A stretch of DNA of 64,000 nt from assembly GCF_027158205.1 (NCBI RefSeq), contig NZ_JAPVLU010000003.1, positions 248,001 through 312,000 on the forward strand, given 5' to 3'. Position 1 is the first letter of the stretch, and every line of letters begins with the position of its first letter. This DNA is from Streptomyces sp. H39-S7 (GTDB taxonomy: Bacteria > Actinomycetota > Actinomycetes > Streptomycetales > Streptomycetaceae). Below the pieces are notes generated by a model that did not search any database, was not told where the DNA came from, and saw nothing but the letters and a program-made list of their open reading frames with translations. Made by a program: the position numbers and the translations under genes. Positions 32,026 through 41,048 of this stretch are shown one piece after another.

Positions 32026-33033
32026 GTGATCAACGAAGACGGCGACGACGACGGCCGCGCGTGGCCCGGCTGGCGGGACGCCACAGAACACGCCCTCTAC
32101 GGGCCCGGGGGCTTCTTCGTGCGGGAACGGCCCGCCGCGCACTTCCGCACCTCCGTACACGCCTCCCCGCTCTTCGCGCGGGCCGTCGCCGAGCTGCTGC
32201 TGCGGGTGGACGAGGCGCTGGGCCGGCCGGACGCGCTGGCGCTGGTCGACGTCGGCGCCGGCTCCGGCGAGCTGCTGACCGGCGTCCTGGAGGCCCTGCC
32301 GGACGGGACGGCCGCGCGGGTGGCGCCGTACGCCGTCGAGCGGTCCGAGCGCCCCGCCGGGCTCGACGGGCGCATCACCTGGACCGCCGCCCCGCCGCGG
32401 GGCGTGCGGGGCCTGCTGTTCGCCAACGAATGGCTCGACAACATCCCCGTCGACATCGCCGAGGCCGACGGGGCGGGCGAGCCCCGCTACGTCCTTGTCG
32501 ACCCCGCCGACGGCCGGGAGCGCCCCGGCGGGCCGCTGAGCGCCGAGGACGCGGCCTGGCTGCGCCGCTGGTGGCCGATTGCCGGGACGCCCGGTGCCCG
32601 CGCCGAGATCGGGCTCCCCCGCGACGCCGCCTGGGCGGCGGCCGCCGGTTCGCTGGACGCCGGGCTCGCCGTCGCCGTCGACTACTCCCACGAGCGGGCC
32701 GCCCGCCCCCCGTACGGCACGCTCACCGGCTTCCGCGACGGCCGCGAGGTGCCTCCGGTGCCCGACGGCTCCTGCGACCTCACCTCGCACGTCGCGCTGG
32801 ACGCCGCCGGGGGCGGTGCCCCCCTCGTCACCCAGCGCGCCGCCCTGCGGGCCCTGGGCGTCTCCGGGGCCCGCCCGCCGCTCGCCCTGGCCTCCACCGA
32901 TCCCCGCGGCTATCTGCGCGGTCTCGCCACCGCGGGCGAGGCCGCCGAACTCATCGATCCCGGCGGCCTCGGCGCCTTCCGCTGGCTCGCGACGCCCGTC
33001 GGCGACGCCTGCGACGGTCTGCTGCGGGTGTGA
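32026..33033 (+). CDS. MidA/NDUFAF7-family SAM-dependent methyltransferase
   Basis: The 335-residue protein matches the MidA (DUF185) family. Family marks are YGPGGFF near the start, the SAM motif [13 protein letters not shown] and the phrase [13 protein letters not shown], equivalent to NE-x-x-DA-x-P. In mitochondria NDUFAF7 dimethylates an arginine of NDUFS2, the homologue of NuoD. The next gene, 45 bp downstream on the same strand, encodes a NuoD homologue, so modification of that protein is a direct hypothesis. The GTG start follows a short gap from the divergent membrane protein. Confidence 0.82.
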   Translation: MINEDGDDDGRAWPGWRDATEHALYGPGGFFVRERPAAHFRTSVHASPLFARAVAELLLRVDEALGRPDALALVDVGAGSGELLTGVLEALPDGTAARVAPYAVERSERPAGLDGRITWTAAPPRGVRGLLFANEWLDNIPVDIAEADGAGEPRYVLVDPADGRERPGGPLSAEDAAWLRRWWPIAGTPGARAEIGLPRDAAWAAAAGSLDAGLAVAVDYSHERAARPPYGTLTGFRDGREVPPVPDGSCDLTSHVALDAAGGGAPLVTQRAALRALGVSGARPPLALASTDPRGYLRGLATAGEAAELIDPGGLGAFRWLATPVGDACDGLLRV

Positions 33034-33078
33034 CGGAGATCGCCGCCCGCAAGCGCGGCCGGAGGGCGGGCTGACAGA

Positions 33079-34230
33079 ATGCCGTCCATGACGGAGACCA
33101 CGATCGGCATCGGCGGCCAGGCCGAGGGCACCGACATGGTGCTGAACATCGGCCCCCAGCACCCCTCCACGCACGGAGTGCTGCGGTTGCGGATCGTGCT
33201 GGACGGCGAGCGGATCATCACCGCGGAACCCGTCGTCGGATACATGCACCGCGGCGCGGAGAAGCTGTTCGAGGCGCGGGACTACCGCCAGATCATCATG
33301 CTCGCCAACCGCCATGACTGGCTGTCGGCGTTCTCCAACGAGCTGGGCGTCGTGATGGCCGTCGAGCGGATGCTGGGCATGGAGGTCCCCGAGCGCGCGG
33401 TGTGGACCCGTACGCTCCTCGCCGAGCTGAACCGGGTGCTCAACCACCTGATGTTCCTCGGCTCGTACCCCCTGGAGCTGGGCGGCATCACCGCGGTGTT
33501 CTACGCGTTCCGGGAGCGCGAGGAACTGCAGAACGTCATGGAGGAGATCTCCGGCGGCCGGATGCACTACATGTTCAACCGGGTCGGCGGCCTCAAGGAG
33601 GACCTGCCGAACGGCTGGCTCGGCCGCGCCCGGCACGCCGTCGCGCAGGTCAGGTCGCGGATGGGCCGCTTCGACGACCTGGTGCTCGGCAACGAGATCT
33701 TCCGCGGCCGTACCCGCGGGGTCGGCACGCTGTCGGCCGAGGCGGTGCACGGCTTCGGCGTCAGCGGGCCGATCGCGCGCGCGTCCGGCGTGGACTTCGA
33801 CCTGCGCCGCGACGAGCCGTACCTGGCGTACGGGGAGCTGCAGGACACCCTGCGGGTCGTCACCCGCACCGAGGGCGACTGCCTGGCCCGCTTCGAGGTG
33901 CTGCTCGCGCAGACCCACAACGCGCTGGACCTCGCGGACGCCTGCCTCGACCGGATCGGCGAGCTGCCGCAGGGCCCGATCAACCAGCGGCTGCCGAAGG
34001 TGCTGAAGGCGCCGGAGGGCCACACGTACGCGTGGACCGAGAACCCGCTGGGGCTCAACGGCTACTACCTGGTCTCCAAGGGCGAGAAGACCCCGTACCG
34101 GCTCAAGCTGCGGTCGGCGTCGTACAACAACATCCAGGCGCTGACGGTGCTGCTGCCCGGGACCCTGATCGCGGACATGGTGGCGATCCTGGGCTCGATG
34201 TTCTTCGTCGTCGGGGACGTCGACAAGTAG
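33079..34230 (+). CDS. nuoD: NADH-quinone oxidoreductase subunit D homologue
   Basis: The 383-residue protein is homologous to complex I NuoD (49 kDa subunit) and keeps the quinone-site sequence [15 protein letters not shown] and [11 protein letters not shown]. The HRG arginine (R58) probably corresponds to the methylated arginine of NDUFS2. No other nuo genes are nearby, so this is a second, orphan copy outside a nuo operon. ATG 33,079 is nearer the GGAGG, while ATG 33,088 is an alternative. It probably forms a unit with the preceding MidA-type methyltransferase. Confidence 0.93.
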   Translation: MPSMTETTIGIGGQAEGTDMVLNIGPQHPSTHGVLRLRIVLDGERIITAEPVVGYMHRGAEKLFEARDYRQIIMLANRHDWLSAFSNELGVVMAVERMLGMEVPERAVWTRTLLAELNRVLNHLMFLGSYPLELGGITAVFYAFREREELQNVMEEISGGRMHYMFNRVGGLKEDLPNGWLGRARHAVAQVRSRMGRFDDLVLGNEIFRGRTRGVGTLSAEAVHGFGVSGPIARASGVDFDLRRDEPYLAYGELQDTLRVVTRTEGDCLARFEVLLAQTHNALDLADACLDRIGELPQGPINQRLPKVLKAPEGHTYAWTENPLGLNGYYLVSKGEKTPYRLKLRSASYNNIQALTVLLPGTLIADMVAILGSMFFVVGDVDK

Positions 34231-34246
34231 CCGGACCGGCCTCCGT

Positions 34247-35263
34247 TCAGGACGAGTGCGCGCGCAGGCCGCTGACGTCGATCTGCTCGGTCTCGTCGTG
34301 CTCGGTGAGGTCGATCACCTCGGCCGCCGCGAGCTGCGCCTCGTGCTCCGCGTACGCCTCCTCGCCGACGACGTCGGCGAGGTCCTCGTGCGCGCCGCCG
34401 GGCGTCTGGGTGCCGAAGAAGTCGAAGCCGCCGAGCGCCCGGCTGGCCGATCCGGCGCGGTGCGGCTGCGCGTAGGGCAGTACGGCGGCAGCCACGGCGG
34501 GCACGAGGCGGTGCTCACGGACCGGCAGGCCGCCGGTGGAGCGGGGGGCCGCCTCGGGTTCCGGGCGGCTGTGCGTCTCGGCGGACTCGGCCGGCTCCGC
34601 GGCCTCGGCCGCCGCGTGCCGTCCCTGGGGTTCGTCGTCGCCGTCGGCCGTGCTGCCGGCGGCCGCGGCGTCACGGCGCCTGGCCTCCTCGACGGTGCGC
34701 AGGGCCTGCTGGCGGGCGGCGTTGCGGTTGAGGTTCAGCAGCGCCTCGTCCGCCCTCTTGTAGGCGGCCGGGCCGACGAGCGAGGCGGCGATGGCCAGCG
34801 GCGCCTTGGCGGCTTCCAGCGCGAGCTGGCGGCGGCCTTCGAGGGCACGGGCGCGCTCACTCTCGGCCGTGGCGTAGCGGCGGAGCAGATCGGCGTGTTC
34901 GGTGCGCAGCCGGGCCAGCTCGGCGCGCTTGGCGCTCAGCCTGGTGTCCAGCCGCACGCGCAGCTCACGGGACTCGTCGAGGTCCGTCTCGAGCTCGGCT
35001 ATGCGCTCGTCCGCGTGCCATTCGTCACGGGCGCGGGCCGTGGTGAGGTCGGCGACCCGGCGGCCGGCGGCCCGGTCCCACGTGCGCGCCATGACCGCGC
35101 CGCCGCAGGCGGCCACCGCCGCCGCCGCGACGACCGCGCGCAGCACCATCGGATCGGAGCTGAGCCAGGCGGCGGCGACACAGGCCGCCGCTGACCCGGC
35201 CAGCGTCATCGGGGGCAGCAGCCGGTGCAGTGGGGGTGAATGGCGGTGGCGTCCTCGTGGCAT
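34247..35263 (-). CDS. Hypothetical membrane protein with coiled coil
   Basis: The 338-residue protein has two hydrophobic segments near the N-terminus (about 15-60), then a long charged helical stretch with heptad character (about 65-140), a moderately conserved ALEAAKAPLAIAASLVGPAAYKRADEAL region, and an acidic, low-complexity C-terminus. I do not recognise a family. It is convergent with the NuoD gene, 17 bp away. A structural or membrane-scaffold role is possible but unproven. Confidence 0.65.
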   Translation of the reverse strand: MPRGRHRHSPPLHRLLPPMTLAGSAAACVAAAWLSSDPMVLRAVVAAAAVAACGGAVMARTWDRAAGRRVADLTTARARDEWHADERIAELETDLDESRELRVRLDTRLSAKRAELARLRTEHADLLRRYATAESERARALEGRRQLALEAAKAPLAIAASLVGPAAYKRADEALLNLNRNAARQQALRTVEEARRRDAAAAGSTADGDDEPQGRHAAAEAAEPAESAETHSRPEPEAAPRSTGGLPVREHRLVPAVAAAVLPYAQPHRAGSASRALGGFDFFGTQTPGGAHEDLADVVGEEAYAEHEAQLAAAEVIDLTEHDETEQIDVSGLRAHSS

Positions 35264-35349
35264 GGCTCGAAACTAGCGTGCGAATGGGACGCGTGGGGCC
35301 ACGGGGCCCGATTTAGCGCGCTCTCTCCGGCATTGCGGGAGACGGTGAA

Positions 35350-35399
35350 TACGGAGGGCATTCGGATCGACACCATGTGTGTCCGCAATGCCCTCCGTA
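35350..35399 (-). terminator. Long hairpin downstream of the betaine-binding protein gene
   Basis: Arms of 13 bp (35,350-35,362 and 35,387-35,399) are perfectly complementary around a 24-base loop that contains a further GGAT/TCC pairing. The hairpin lies 63 bp beyond the stop of the minus-strand importer operon and is a likely terminator. Confidence 0.65.
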
Positions 35400-35461
35400 T
35401 CCCGCCCGGACCCTTTATGGATCTTTGCGCGACCGGCCGGTCGCGCCGGGCCCCGCGGGCC

Positions 35462-36430
35462 TCAGCTCTTGAGGAGACCCTTCGACTTCAGGTAGGCGGC
35501 GGCGACGTCGGCCGGCTTCTGGCGCTCCGCGTCGACCTTCGCGTTGAGGTCGGTGAGATCGGCGGTCGTGAGCGCCGCGGTGAGCTTTCCGAGAACGGTG
35601 GCGATATCGGCCGCGCCGGCCTCCTTGGCATTCACCACGGGAAGCAGGTTGTCCGCGTTCTGCAGCTTCTTGTCGTCCTCCAGGAGCACCAGGTTGAACT
35701 GGTCGAGGGTGGCGTCCGTGGTCGTGGTCAGCACCAGCTGGTCGGTGCCGTCCTTGACGGCCTGCTTGGACTGGACGGTGCCGACGCCCTTGGGGTCGAT
35801 GCCGGTGATGTTGATGCCGTACTTGGACTTCAGGCCCGGCGAGCAGAAGGGCCGGTCCGGGCATTCGTCGCCGGCGGCCAGCTTGACCGGGATCTTGGCG
35901 GCACCGAGGTCGCTGAGGGTCTTCAGCTTGTGCTCCGCGGCGAAGTCCTTGCTGACGGCGAAGGCGTTCTGGTCGATGGCGGGACCGGCGTCGAGAACCT
36001 TCAGGCCCTTGGGCTCGGCGAAGGTCTTGAGCGCCGCCACCGTGGCCGCCACGTCGGCGGAGGCCACCGGAGCCGCCGTGGAGCCGTTCTTCTTGGTGTT
36101 GAAGTACTCGGCGAGCGTCGCCGCGTACTCGGGCACGATGTCGATCTGCCCCTTCTCCAGGGCCGGTTCGTAGAGCTCGCGGTTCTTGAGCGTCTGCACC
36201 GAGGTGGAGTAGCCGGCGTCCTTGAGGATCTGCGCGTAGAGCTCGGCGAGCACCGTGCTCTCGGTGAATCCGGCGGAGCCGATCACCAGGGCGCCCTTCT
36301 TCTCCCCGGAGGACGGGGGCGCGCTGTCGGAGGCGCCCTTCTCCAGGCTGTCGCCGCCGCAGCCGGTGACGCCGGTGAGGAGCAGTGCGGCGGCAGCGGC
36401 CACCATCGTGACGCGCAGCGTCGGGTTCAT
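35462..36430 (-). CDS. Glycine betaine/choline-type ABC transporter substrate-binding lipoprotein
   Basis: The 322-residue OpuAC/ProX-family binding protein has the signal sequence and lipobox LLLTGVTGCGG and a mature domain containing KGALVIGSAGFTESTVLAELYAQ, typical of quaternary-amine binders. The start is ATG 36,430 with GGAG five bases upstream. Two permease genes lie upstream on the same strand and the ATPase is divergent at 38,067, so the importer is complete. Likely ligands are glycine betaine, choline or carnitine; osmoprotection is inferred. Confidence 0.9.
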   Translation of the reverse strand: MNPTLRVTMVAAAAALLLTGVTGCGGDSLEKGASDSAPPSSGEKKGALVIGSAGFTESTVLAELYAQILKDAGYSTSVQTLKNRELYEPALEKGQIDIVPEYAATLAEYFNTKKNGSTAAPVASADVAATVAALKTFAEPKGLKVLDAGPAIDQNAFAVSKDFAAEHKLKTLSDLGAAKIPVKLAAGDECPDRPFCSPGLKSKYGINITGIDPKGVGTVQSKQAVKDGTDQLVLTTTTDATLDQFNLVLLEDDKKLQNADNLLPVVNAKEAGAADIATVLGKLTAALTTADLTDLNAKVDAERQKPADVAAAYLKSKGLLKS

Positions 36431-36467
36431 CGGTTCTCCATCCAAAGGGCACGAGACGTCATGACGT

Positions 36468-37181
36468 TCAGGGGGTCGCGGGGGTCGAGGCGGGGGCGAG
36501 GCTGCCGGACCGGGGGCGGCGACGGCGCCGCATCGGGTCGAGCAACCACTGCAACGCGATGAAGATTCCCTCGATCAGCAGCGCCAGTCCTGCCACCAGG
36601 ACCGCGCCGGCCACCACCTGCGCGGTGATCTGCCGGTTGAAGCCGGCCGTGATGATGCGGCCGAGGCCGCCGCCGCCCGCCATGGCCGCGATGGTCGCGG
36701 TGGCCACCACCTGGACCGCGGCGGACCGCACACCCGTCCAGATCAGCGGAAAGGCCAGCGGCAGCTCGATGCGGAACAGCAGTTGCCCGCCCGTCATCCC
36801 CATGCCGCGGGCGGCCTCGACGACATCGCGGTCGGCCTCGCGCATGCCGACGTAGGCGTTGGTCATCAGCGGCGGCACGGCGAAGAGCACCAGCGCGATG
36901 ATGGTCGGCCAGTCGGTGTCCGAGCCCATCGAGAACATCAGCAGGACGAGGATCGCGAACGTGGGCACCGCGCGGCCCACGTTCGAGATGTTCACCGCGA
37001 GCGCGCCGCCCTTGCCGAGGTGGCCGAGGACGATCGCGACCGGCAGGGCGATCAGGCAGGCCAGCGCCAGGCAGACGACGGTGAAGTACACATGCTCGCC
37101 CAGCCGGTGCCACACCCCGTCCGCACCATTCCAGTTGGCGCTGTCGTTCAGCCAGTCCCAGGCTCCGGATACCGCGTTCAT
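36468..37181 (-). CDS. ABC transporter permease, glycine-betaine type
   Basis: The 237-residue inner-membrane permease has about six transmembrane segments and the EAA loop EAARGMGMTGGQLLFRIELPLA that contacts the ATPase. The ATG overlaps the stop of the other permease gene by one base. The C-terminus is Arg/Pro-rich. It forms the second half of a heteromeric channel of the OpuB/ProW type. Confidence 0.9.
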   Translation of the reverse strand: MNAVSGAWDWLNDSANWNGADGVWHRLGEHVYFTVVCLALACLIALPVAIVLGHLGKGGALAVNISNVGRAVPTFAILVLLMFSMGSDTDWPTIIALVLFAVPPLMTNAYVGMREADRDVVEAARGMGMTGGQLLFRIELPLAFPLIWTGVRSAAVQVVATATIAAMAGGGGLGRIITAGFNRQITAQVVAGAVLVAGLALLIEGIFIALQWLLDPMRRRRRPRSGSLAPASTPATP

Positions 37182-37858
37182 CAGGCCGCCTTCCTGCTCC
37201 GCGCCCACGGGGTGAGCAGCCACTGCACACCCAGCAGCAGCACGTCGGCCGCGATGGCGATGACCACGCAGATCACCGAGGCGGTGAGCACCTGCGCCTT
37301 GAAGATGGTGTCGATGCCGGTGTAGATGAGGTTGCCGAGGCCGCCGTAGTTGATGATCGCGCCGACCGTGGTCAGCGCGACCGTCGAGACGGTGGCGATC
37401 CGCAGGCCGGCCATCAGCGCGGGCAGCGACAGCGGCAGCTCCACGGCGAACAGCAGCCGCAGCGGCCCGTACCCCATCCCGCGGGCGGCTTCTCTGACGT
37501 CCTCCGGCACGGATTCCAGGCCGGCCATGATGTTGCGCACCAGGATCGTCAGGGAGTAGAGCACCAGACCGGTGACGACGACCGCCGGGGAGATGCCGAA
37601 GACCGGCAGCAGCAGCGAGAACATGGCCAGCGACGGCACCGTGTACAGGACGGTGGCCAGCCCGAGCACGGGGCCCGCCAGGGGCCGCCAGCGCCGCGCG
37701 ACCAAGGCCACCGGGAACGCGATGAGCAGCCCGAGGGCCACCGACACCGCCGTGATCCACAGGTGCTGGACGGTGGCATCGGTCAGCTCATGGCTGCGGG
37801 TGCGCAGGTACTCACCGCAGATCCAGTCGTTGGATATCAGACAGTTCTGCTTCGCCAT
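37181..37858 (-). CDS. ABC transporter permease, glycine-betaine type
   Basis: The 225-residue permease has about five to six transmembrane helices and the EAA loop EAARGMGYGPLRLLFAVELPLSLP. ATG 37,858 is preceded by GGAGG and begins with a short N-terminal segment holding two cysteines (MAKQNCLISNDWICGEYL), as in many Streptomyces relatives. It is the first gene of the minus-strand importer operon and diverges from the ATPase gene. Confidence 0.9.
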   Translation of the reverse strand: MAKQNCLISNDWICGEYLRTRSHELTDATVQHLWITAVSVALGLLIAFPVALVARRWRPLAGPVLGLATVLYTVPSLAMFSLLLPVFGISPAVVVTGLVLYSLTILVRNIMAGLESVPEDVREAARGMGYGPLRLLFAVELPLSLPALMAGLRIATVSTVALTTVGAIINYGGLGNLIYTGIDTIFKAQVLTASVICVVIAIAADVLLLGVQWLLTPWARSRKAA

Positions 37859-38066
37859 GCCCCTCACCTCCCCCCACCCGGTCCGTACACTCGTCGAACA
37901 CTTGGCCGACAACCACCTTGCGGTCGCCGCGTGGCCCGACCCTATCCGGCACCTCTGACAATCCGGTCGGCCCGCCCCGCAGCTGCAATACTCCCGCCAC
38001 AATTCCCGGCGGAAAGTCGGGGAGAGTACGGTCTTGAGAACCCGTCAGTGAGGATTTCAGGCCCCG

Positions 38067-39227
38067 ATGATCCGTTTCGAGAACGTCACCAAGCGGTACC
38101 CCGACGGCACGACCGCCGTCGACGACCTGTCGTTCGAGGTCGCGGAAGGGGAACTGGTCACGCTGGTGGGGCCGTCCGGCTGCGGCAAGACGACGACCAT
38201 GAAGATGGTCAACCGGCTCATCGAACCGACCTCGGGACGGATCCTGGTGGAGGGCGAGGACATCGCCTCCATCGACCCGGTGATGCTGCGCCGCCGCATC
38301 GGCTACGTCATCCAGCAGGTCGGCCTGTTCCCGCACAAGAGCGTGCTGGAGAACACCGCGACCGTGCCCGCGCTGCTGGGCTGGAAGCGCGGGAAGGCCC
38401 GGGAGCGCGCCGCCGAACTCCTGGACCTGGTCGGCCTCGACCCCTCCGTCTACGGCAACCGCTACCCCGACCAGCTCTCCGGCGGGCAGCGGCAGCGCGT
38501 CGGGGTGGCGCGCGCGCTGGCCGCGGACCCGCCGGTGCTGCTGATGGACGAGCCCTTCGGCGCCGTCGACCCCGTGGTACGCGAACGGCTGCAGTCGGAG
38601 TTCCTGAAGCTGCAGGCCACCGTCCGCAAGACCGTGCTGTTCGTGACGCACGACATCGAGGAGGCGGTCCGGCTCGGCGACCGCATCGCGGTCTACGGCG
38701 AGGGCCGTATCGAGCAGTACGACACGCCCGCCACGGTGCTGGGCGCGCCCGCCACGCCGTACGTGGCCGACTTCGTCGGCGCCGACCGGGGGCTCAAGCG
38801 GCTGTCGGTGACGCAGATCGAGCCGGCCGACCTGGAGCAGCCGCCCACCGTCCGGCTCGACGACCCGGTGGAGACCGCCGCCGCGCGGATGCGCAAGGAG
38901 GGCTCCCGCTGGGCGGTCGTCCTGGGCACGGACGGCGCGCTGCACGGCTGGATCACCGTCGAGGCGCTGCTCGGCAAGGGCTCCACGGTCCGGGACCACG
39001 CCCGCCGCATGGAGGCGTGGGTGCCGATCGGCGCGACGCTCAAGCAGGCGTTCAGCGCCATGCTGCAGTACGACGCGGGGTGGATAGCCGTCGTCGACGG
39101 CGATCACTTCCTCGGCGTGCTGACGCCGGCGCGGCTGCACGAGGCGCTGCGCCGCTCGATCGACGCGGACGCGCACGGCGCGGACCGCGCCGACGTCACG
39201 ATCGAGTCGATCGAGCGGGCCGGCTAG
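38067..39227 (+). CDS. ABC transporter ATP-binding protein with CBS domains, betaine type
   Basis: The 386-residue ATPase has Walker A GPSGCGKTT, signature LSGGQRQRVGVARA and Walker B LLMDEPFGAVDP. It ends with a tandem CBS region (about 265-375) like OpuAA/ProV, where CBS domains sense ionic strength or cyclic di-nucleotides. It is divergent from the permease/binding-protein operon across 208 bp that must hold both promoters. Its last four bases overlap convergently with the rhodanese gene. Confidence 0.92.
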   Translation: MIRFENVTKRYPDGTTAVDDLSFEVAEGELVTLVGPSGCGKTTTMKMVNRLIEPTSGRILVEGEDIASIDPVMLRRRIGYVIQQVGLFPHKSVLENTATVPALLGWKRGKARERAAELLDLVGLDPSVYGNRYPDQLSGGQRQRVGVARALAADPPVLLMDEPFGAVDPVVRERLQSEFLKLQATVRKTVLFVTHDIEEAVRLGDRIAVYGEGRIEQYDTPATVLGAPATPYVADFVGADRGLKRLSVTQIEPADLEQPPTVRLDDPVETAAARMRKEGSRWAVVLGTDGALHGWITVEALLGKGSTVRDHARRMEAWVPIGATLKQAFSAMLQYDAGWIAVVDGDHFLGVLTPARLHEALRRSIDADAHGADRADVTIESIERAG

Positions 39228-39649
39228 GGCCGCTCCAGGCTGCCCGAGGGCGTCAGCGGCGGGGTCACCGGGAGTCCCGCCGCGCGCCACGCCTGGAATC
39301 CGCCGTCGAGGTCGGTGGCGCGGTGCAGGCCCAGGTCCTGCAGGGACGCCGCGGCGAGGCTGCTGGCGTACCCCTCGTTGCAGATCACCACGACCGTCAG
39401 GTCGTGACCGGTCGCCTCCGGCAGCCGGTGGTCGCCGAGCGGGTCGAGCCGCCACTCCAGTTCGTTGCGCTCCACGACGAGGGCGCCGGGGATGAGCCCG
39501 TCCCGGTCGCGCAGCGCCGCGTAGCGGATGTCGACGAGGACGGCGCCGTTCGCGGCGGCCTCGGCGGCGGCCGGCGCGTCGAGGCGCTCCAGCCGGGTCC
39601 TGACGCGGGCCAGATGGTCGTCGATGCTGCGGGCAGCGGGCTGGGTCAC
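39224..39649 (-). CDS. Rhodanese-like domain protein
   Basis: The 141-residue single rhodanese domain has an active-site cysteine in the loop VVVICNEGYASSLAA and the family phrase VLVDIR near the N-terminus. The GTG start overlaps the stop of the cysteine dioxygenase gene (GTGA). The pairing suggests handling of sulfane sulfur or sulfite released during cysteine oxidation. It resembles the rhodaneses that accompany cysteine dioxygenase in other actinobacteria. Confidence 0.88.
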   Translation of the reverse strand: MTQPAARSIDDHLARVRTRLERLDAPAAAEAAANGAVLVDIRYAALRDRDGLIPGALVVERNELEWRLDPLGDHRLPEATGHDLTVVVICNEGYASSLAAASLQDLGLHRATDLDGGFQAWRAAGLPVTPPLTPSGSLERP

Positions 39650-40239
39650 CAGGTCTCCGGGTGTTCCACGACGTCGAGCCGCAGGGTGCGGCCGTCGCGG
39701 AGGTAGCGGCGGATCAGCGGGAGGGGCGGGTAGTAGGCGTGCACGGAGATGGCGTGCCGCTCGTCGGAGCGGTTGACGACCTGGTGGACGTGGTTGCGGC
39801 CAAAAGCGCGGCCTTTGCCGGCCGGCAGGGCGCGCGTCCTGTCCAGGCCCTCCGCCAGTTCGAGTGAGCTCCAGCCCTCGGACGGCAGCGGCACCGACAG
39901 GGACTCCTCGGTCAGCTCGCCGCCCGCGGTCACGAAGGCACCGTACGAGCCGCCGTGGTCGTGCCAGCCGGTCTCGGTGCCGGGCGGCCAGCCCAGCAGC
40001 CAGGCCTCGGCGCCGCCGGGCCCCTCCAGCCGGATCCAGGTGCGGTCCAGCGGGTCGAGCGCGAGCTGGGCGACCTTCTCCGGGTCGGCGGCGATGGAGC
40101 GGACGAAGTCGAGCAGCTCGGCCGCCGTGGGCGCGGCGGTGTGCGCCGGGCCGGGAGCGGGGGCCGTGGAAGGGGCCGCGGCAGAAGAGGTGGCCGGGGA
40201 TGCGGCCGGGGACGCGGAGACAAGCGCTGGTGCGGACAA
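39646..40239 (-). CDS. Cysteine dioxygenase family protein
   Basis: The 197-residue cupin has iron-ligand histidines in GWHDHGGSYGAF and ISVHAYYPPL plus the family phrase GRNHVHQVVN. It would oxidise L-cysteine (or a related thiol such as 3-mercaptopropionate) to the sulfinic acid. The N-terminal 35 residues are Ala/Pro/Ser-rich and probably disordered; a later start is possible but lacks a better ribosome-binding site. It is the first gene of a two-gene unit with the rhodanese. The 234-bp gap upstream contains no gene I can support. Confidence 0.88.
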   Translation of the reverse strand: MSAPALVSASPAASPATSSAAAPSTAPAPGPAHTAAPTAAELLDFVRSIAADPEKVAQLALDPLDRTWIRLEGPGGAEAWLLGWPPGTETGWHDHGGSYGAFVTAGGELTEESLSVPLPSEGWSSLELAEGLDRTRALPAGKGRAFGRNHVHQVVNRSDERHAISVHAYYPPLPLIRRYLRDGRTLRLDVVEHPETW

Positions 40240-40473
40240 CGGGGACCACCCTGGAGGGAGGCGCCGGCACGGCGCCGCGGCGGTCCGGAAACGGACGGAG
40301 GCGGCGGGCTAGGGCGCGGAGGTGAGCGGGACGGCGGGGTTCAACGTGAACCCGGACACACGCAGCCCGCGTACCGGACGAGGTCCAGGTGCACTCGCCG
40401 GTGAAGTCGCCGACCGATACCACTCACATCGAGGACTGAATCACGCCACCCTCGAGGCGGTCAACACGGAGTC

Positions 40474-40953
40474 TCAGATACCGGTCGCGGTGCCCTCGGG
40501 ATCTTCGGGGAGCTTGCAGACCCGCTCCAGGAAGATCGCCGCGGCGACGACCGCGAGGCCGGCCAGGACCGCGAAGCCCGCGTAGATGGCCTGGTCCCGG
40601 CGTGGCGGGACGTCCCACTGGTAGAGCAGCAGGAAGACGCCGGTGCCGCCGTACATCCCCGCGACCAGGGAGGCGACCAGCGCGCTCGCCTGGCCGAAGA
40701 CCACCGCGCGCGCCGCCAGCAGCGGGTCGACGCCCTTGGCGCCGGGGACACGGTCGCGCTGGGCGCGCAGCCGGACGCGCAGCGACAGCGCGGTCGCGGT
40801 GAGCACCACCGCGATCAGCGCGAGCACGATGGGCGCGGCCAGCGGGACGCTCGGCAGCGTGCCGAGCGAGTCCCACAGCTTGGCCCCGGCCCAGGAGAGC
40901 ACCCCCGCCACCGCGAACAGTCCCAGCAGCGTTCTGATGCGCAGCGCCTTCAC
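40474..40953 (-). CDS. DUF3180 domain membrane protein
   Basis: The 159-residue protein has four hydrophobic segments in the pattern of DUF3180, an actinobacterial family regularly found after the folate genes. GTG 40,953, preceded by GAGGGG, begins the conserved RIRTLLGLFAVAGVLSW segment; an in-frame ATG at 40,980 is less likely. The function is unknown. It is 95 bp downstream of folK on the same strand. Confidence 0.85.
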   Translation of the reverse strand: MKALRIRTLLGLFAVAGVLSWAGAKLWDSLGTLPSVPLAAPIVLALIAVVLTATALSLRVRLRAQRDRVPGAKGVDPLLAARAVVFGQASALVASLVAGMYGGTGVFLLLYQWDVPPRRDQAIYAGFAVLAGLAVVAAAIFLERVCKLPEDPEGTATGI

Positions 40954-41048
40954 CGAGTGTTCGCCCCTCACATGGTTCATCTGCCGTTGTCGTCCTGCCA
41001 GTGGTGCGGCCGGTGCCGGTGAGGCCCGCCTGCCCGACCGTCTAACGC

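Noticed and set aside
31858..34023. 721-codon minus-strand frame across the MidA and nuoD genes
   Set aside because: Both plus-strand genes are complete family members; the antisense frame is Arg/Gly/Ala-rich without motifs.
36468..37760. Longer frame upstream of the second betaine permease
   Set aside because: The upstream part overlaps the first permease gene in another frame and lacks membrane segments; ATG 37,181 matches the family start.
40309..40359. 16-codon minus-strand ORF (VSGFTLNPAVPLTSAP) upstream of cysteine dioxygenase
   Set aside because: It has no ribosome-binding site and no cysteine or repeated codons that would suggest an attenuator.
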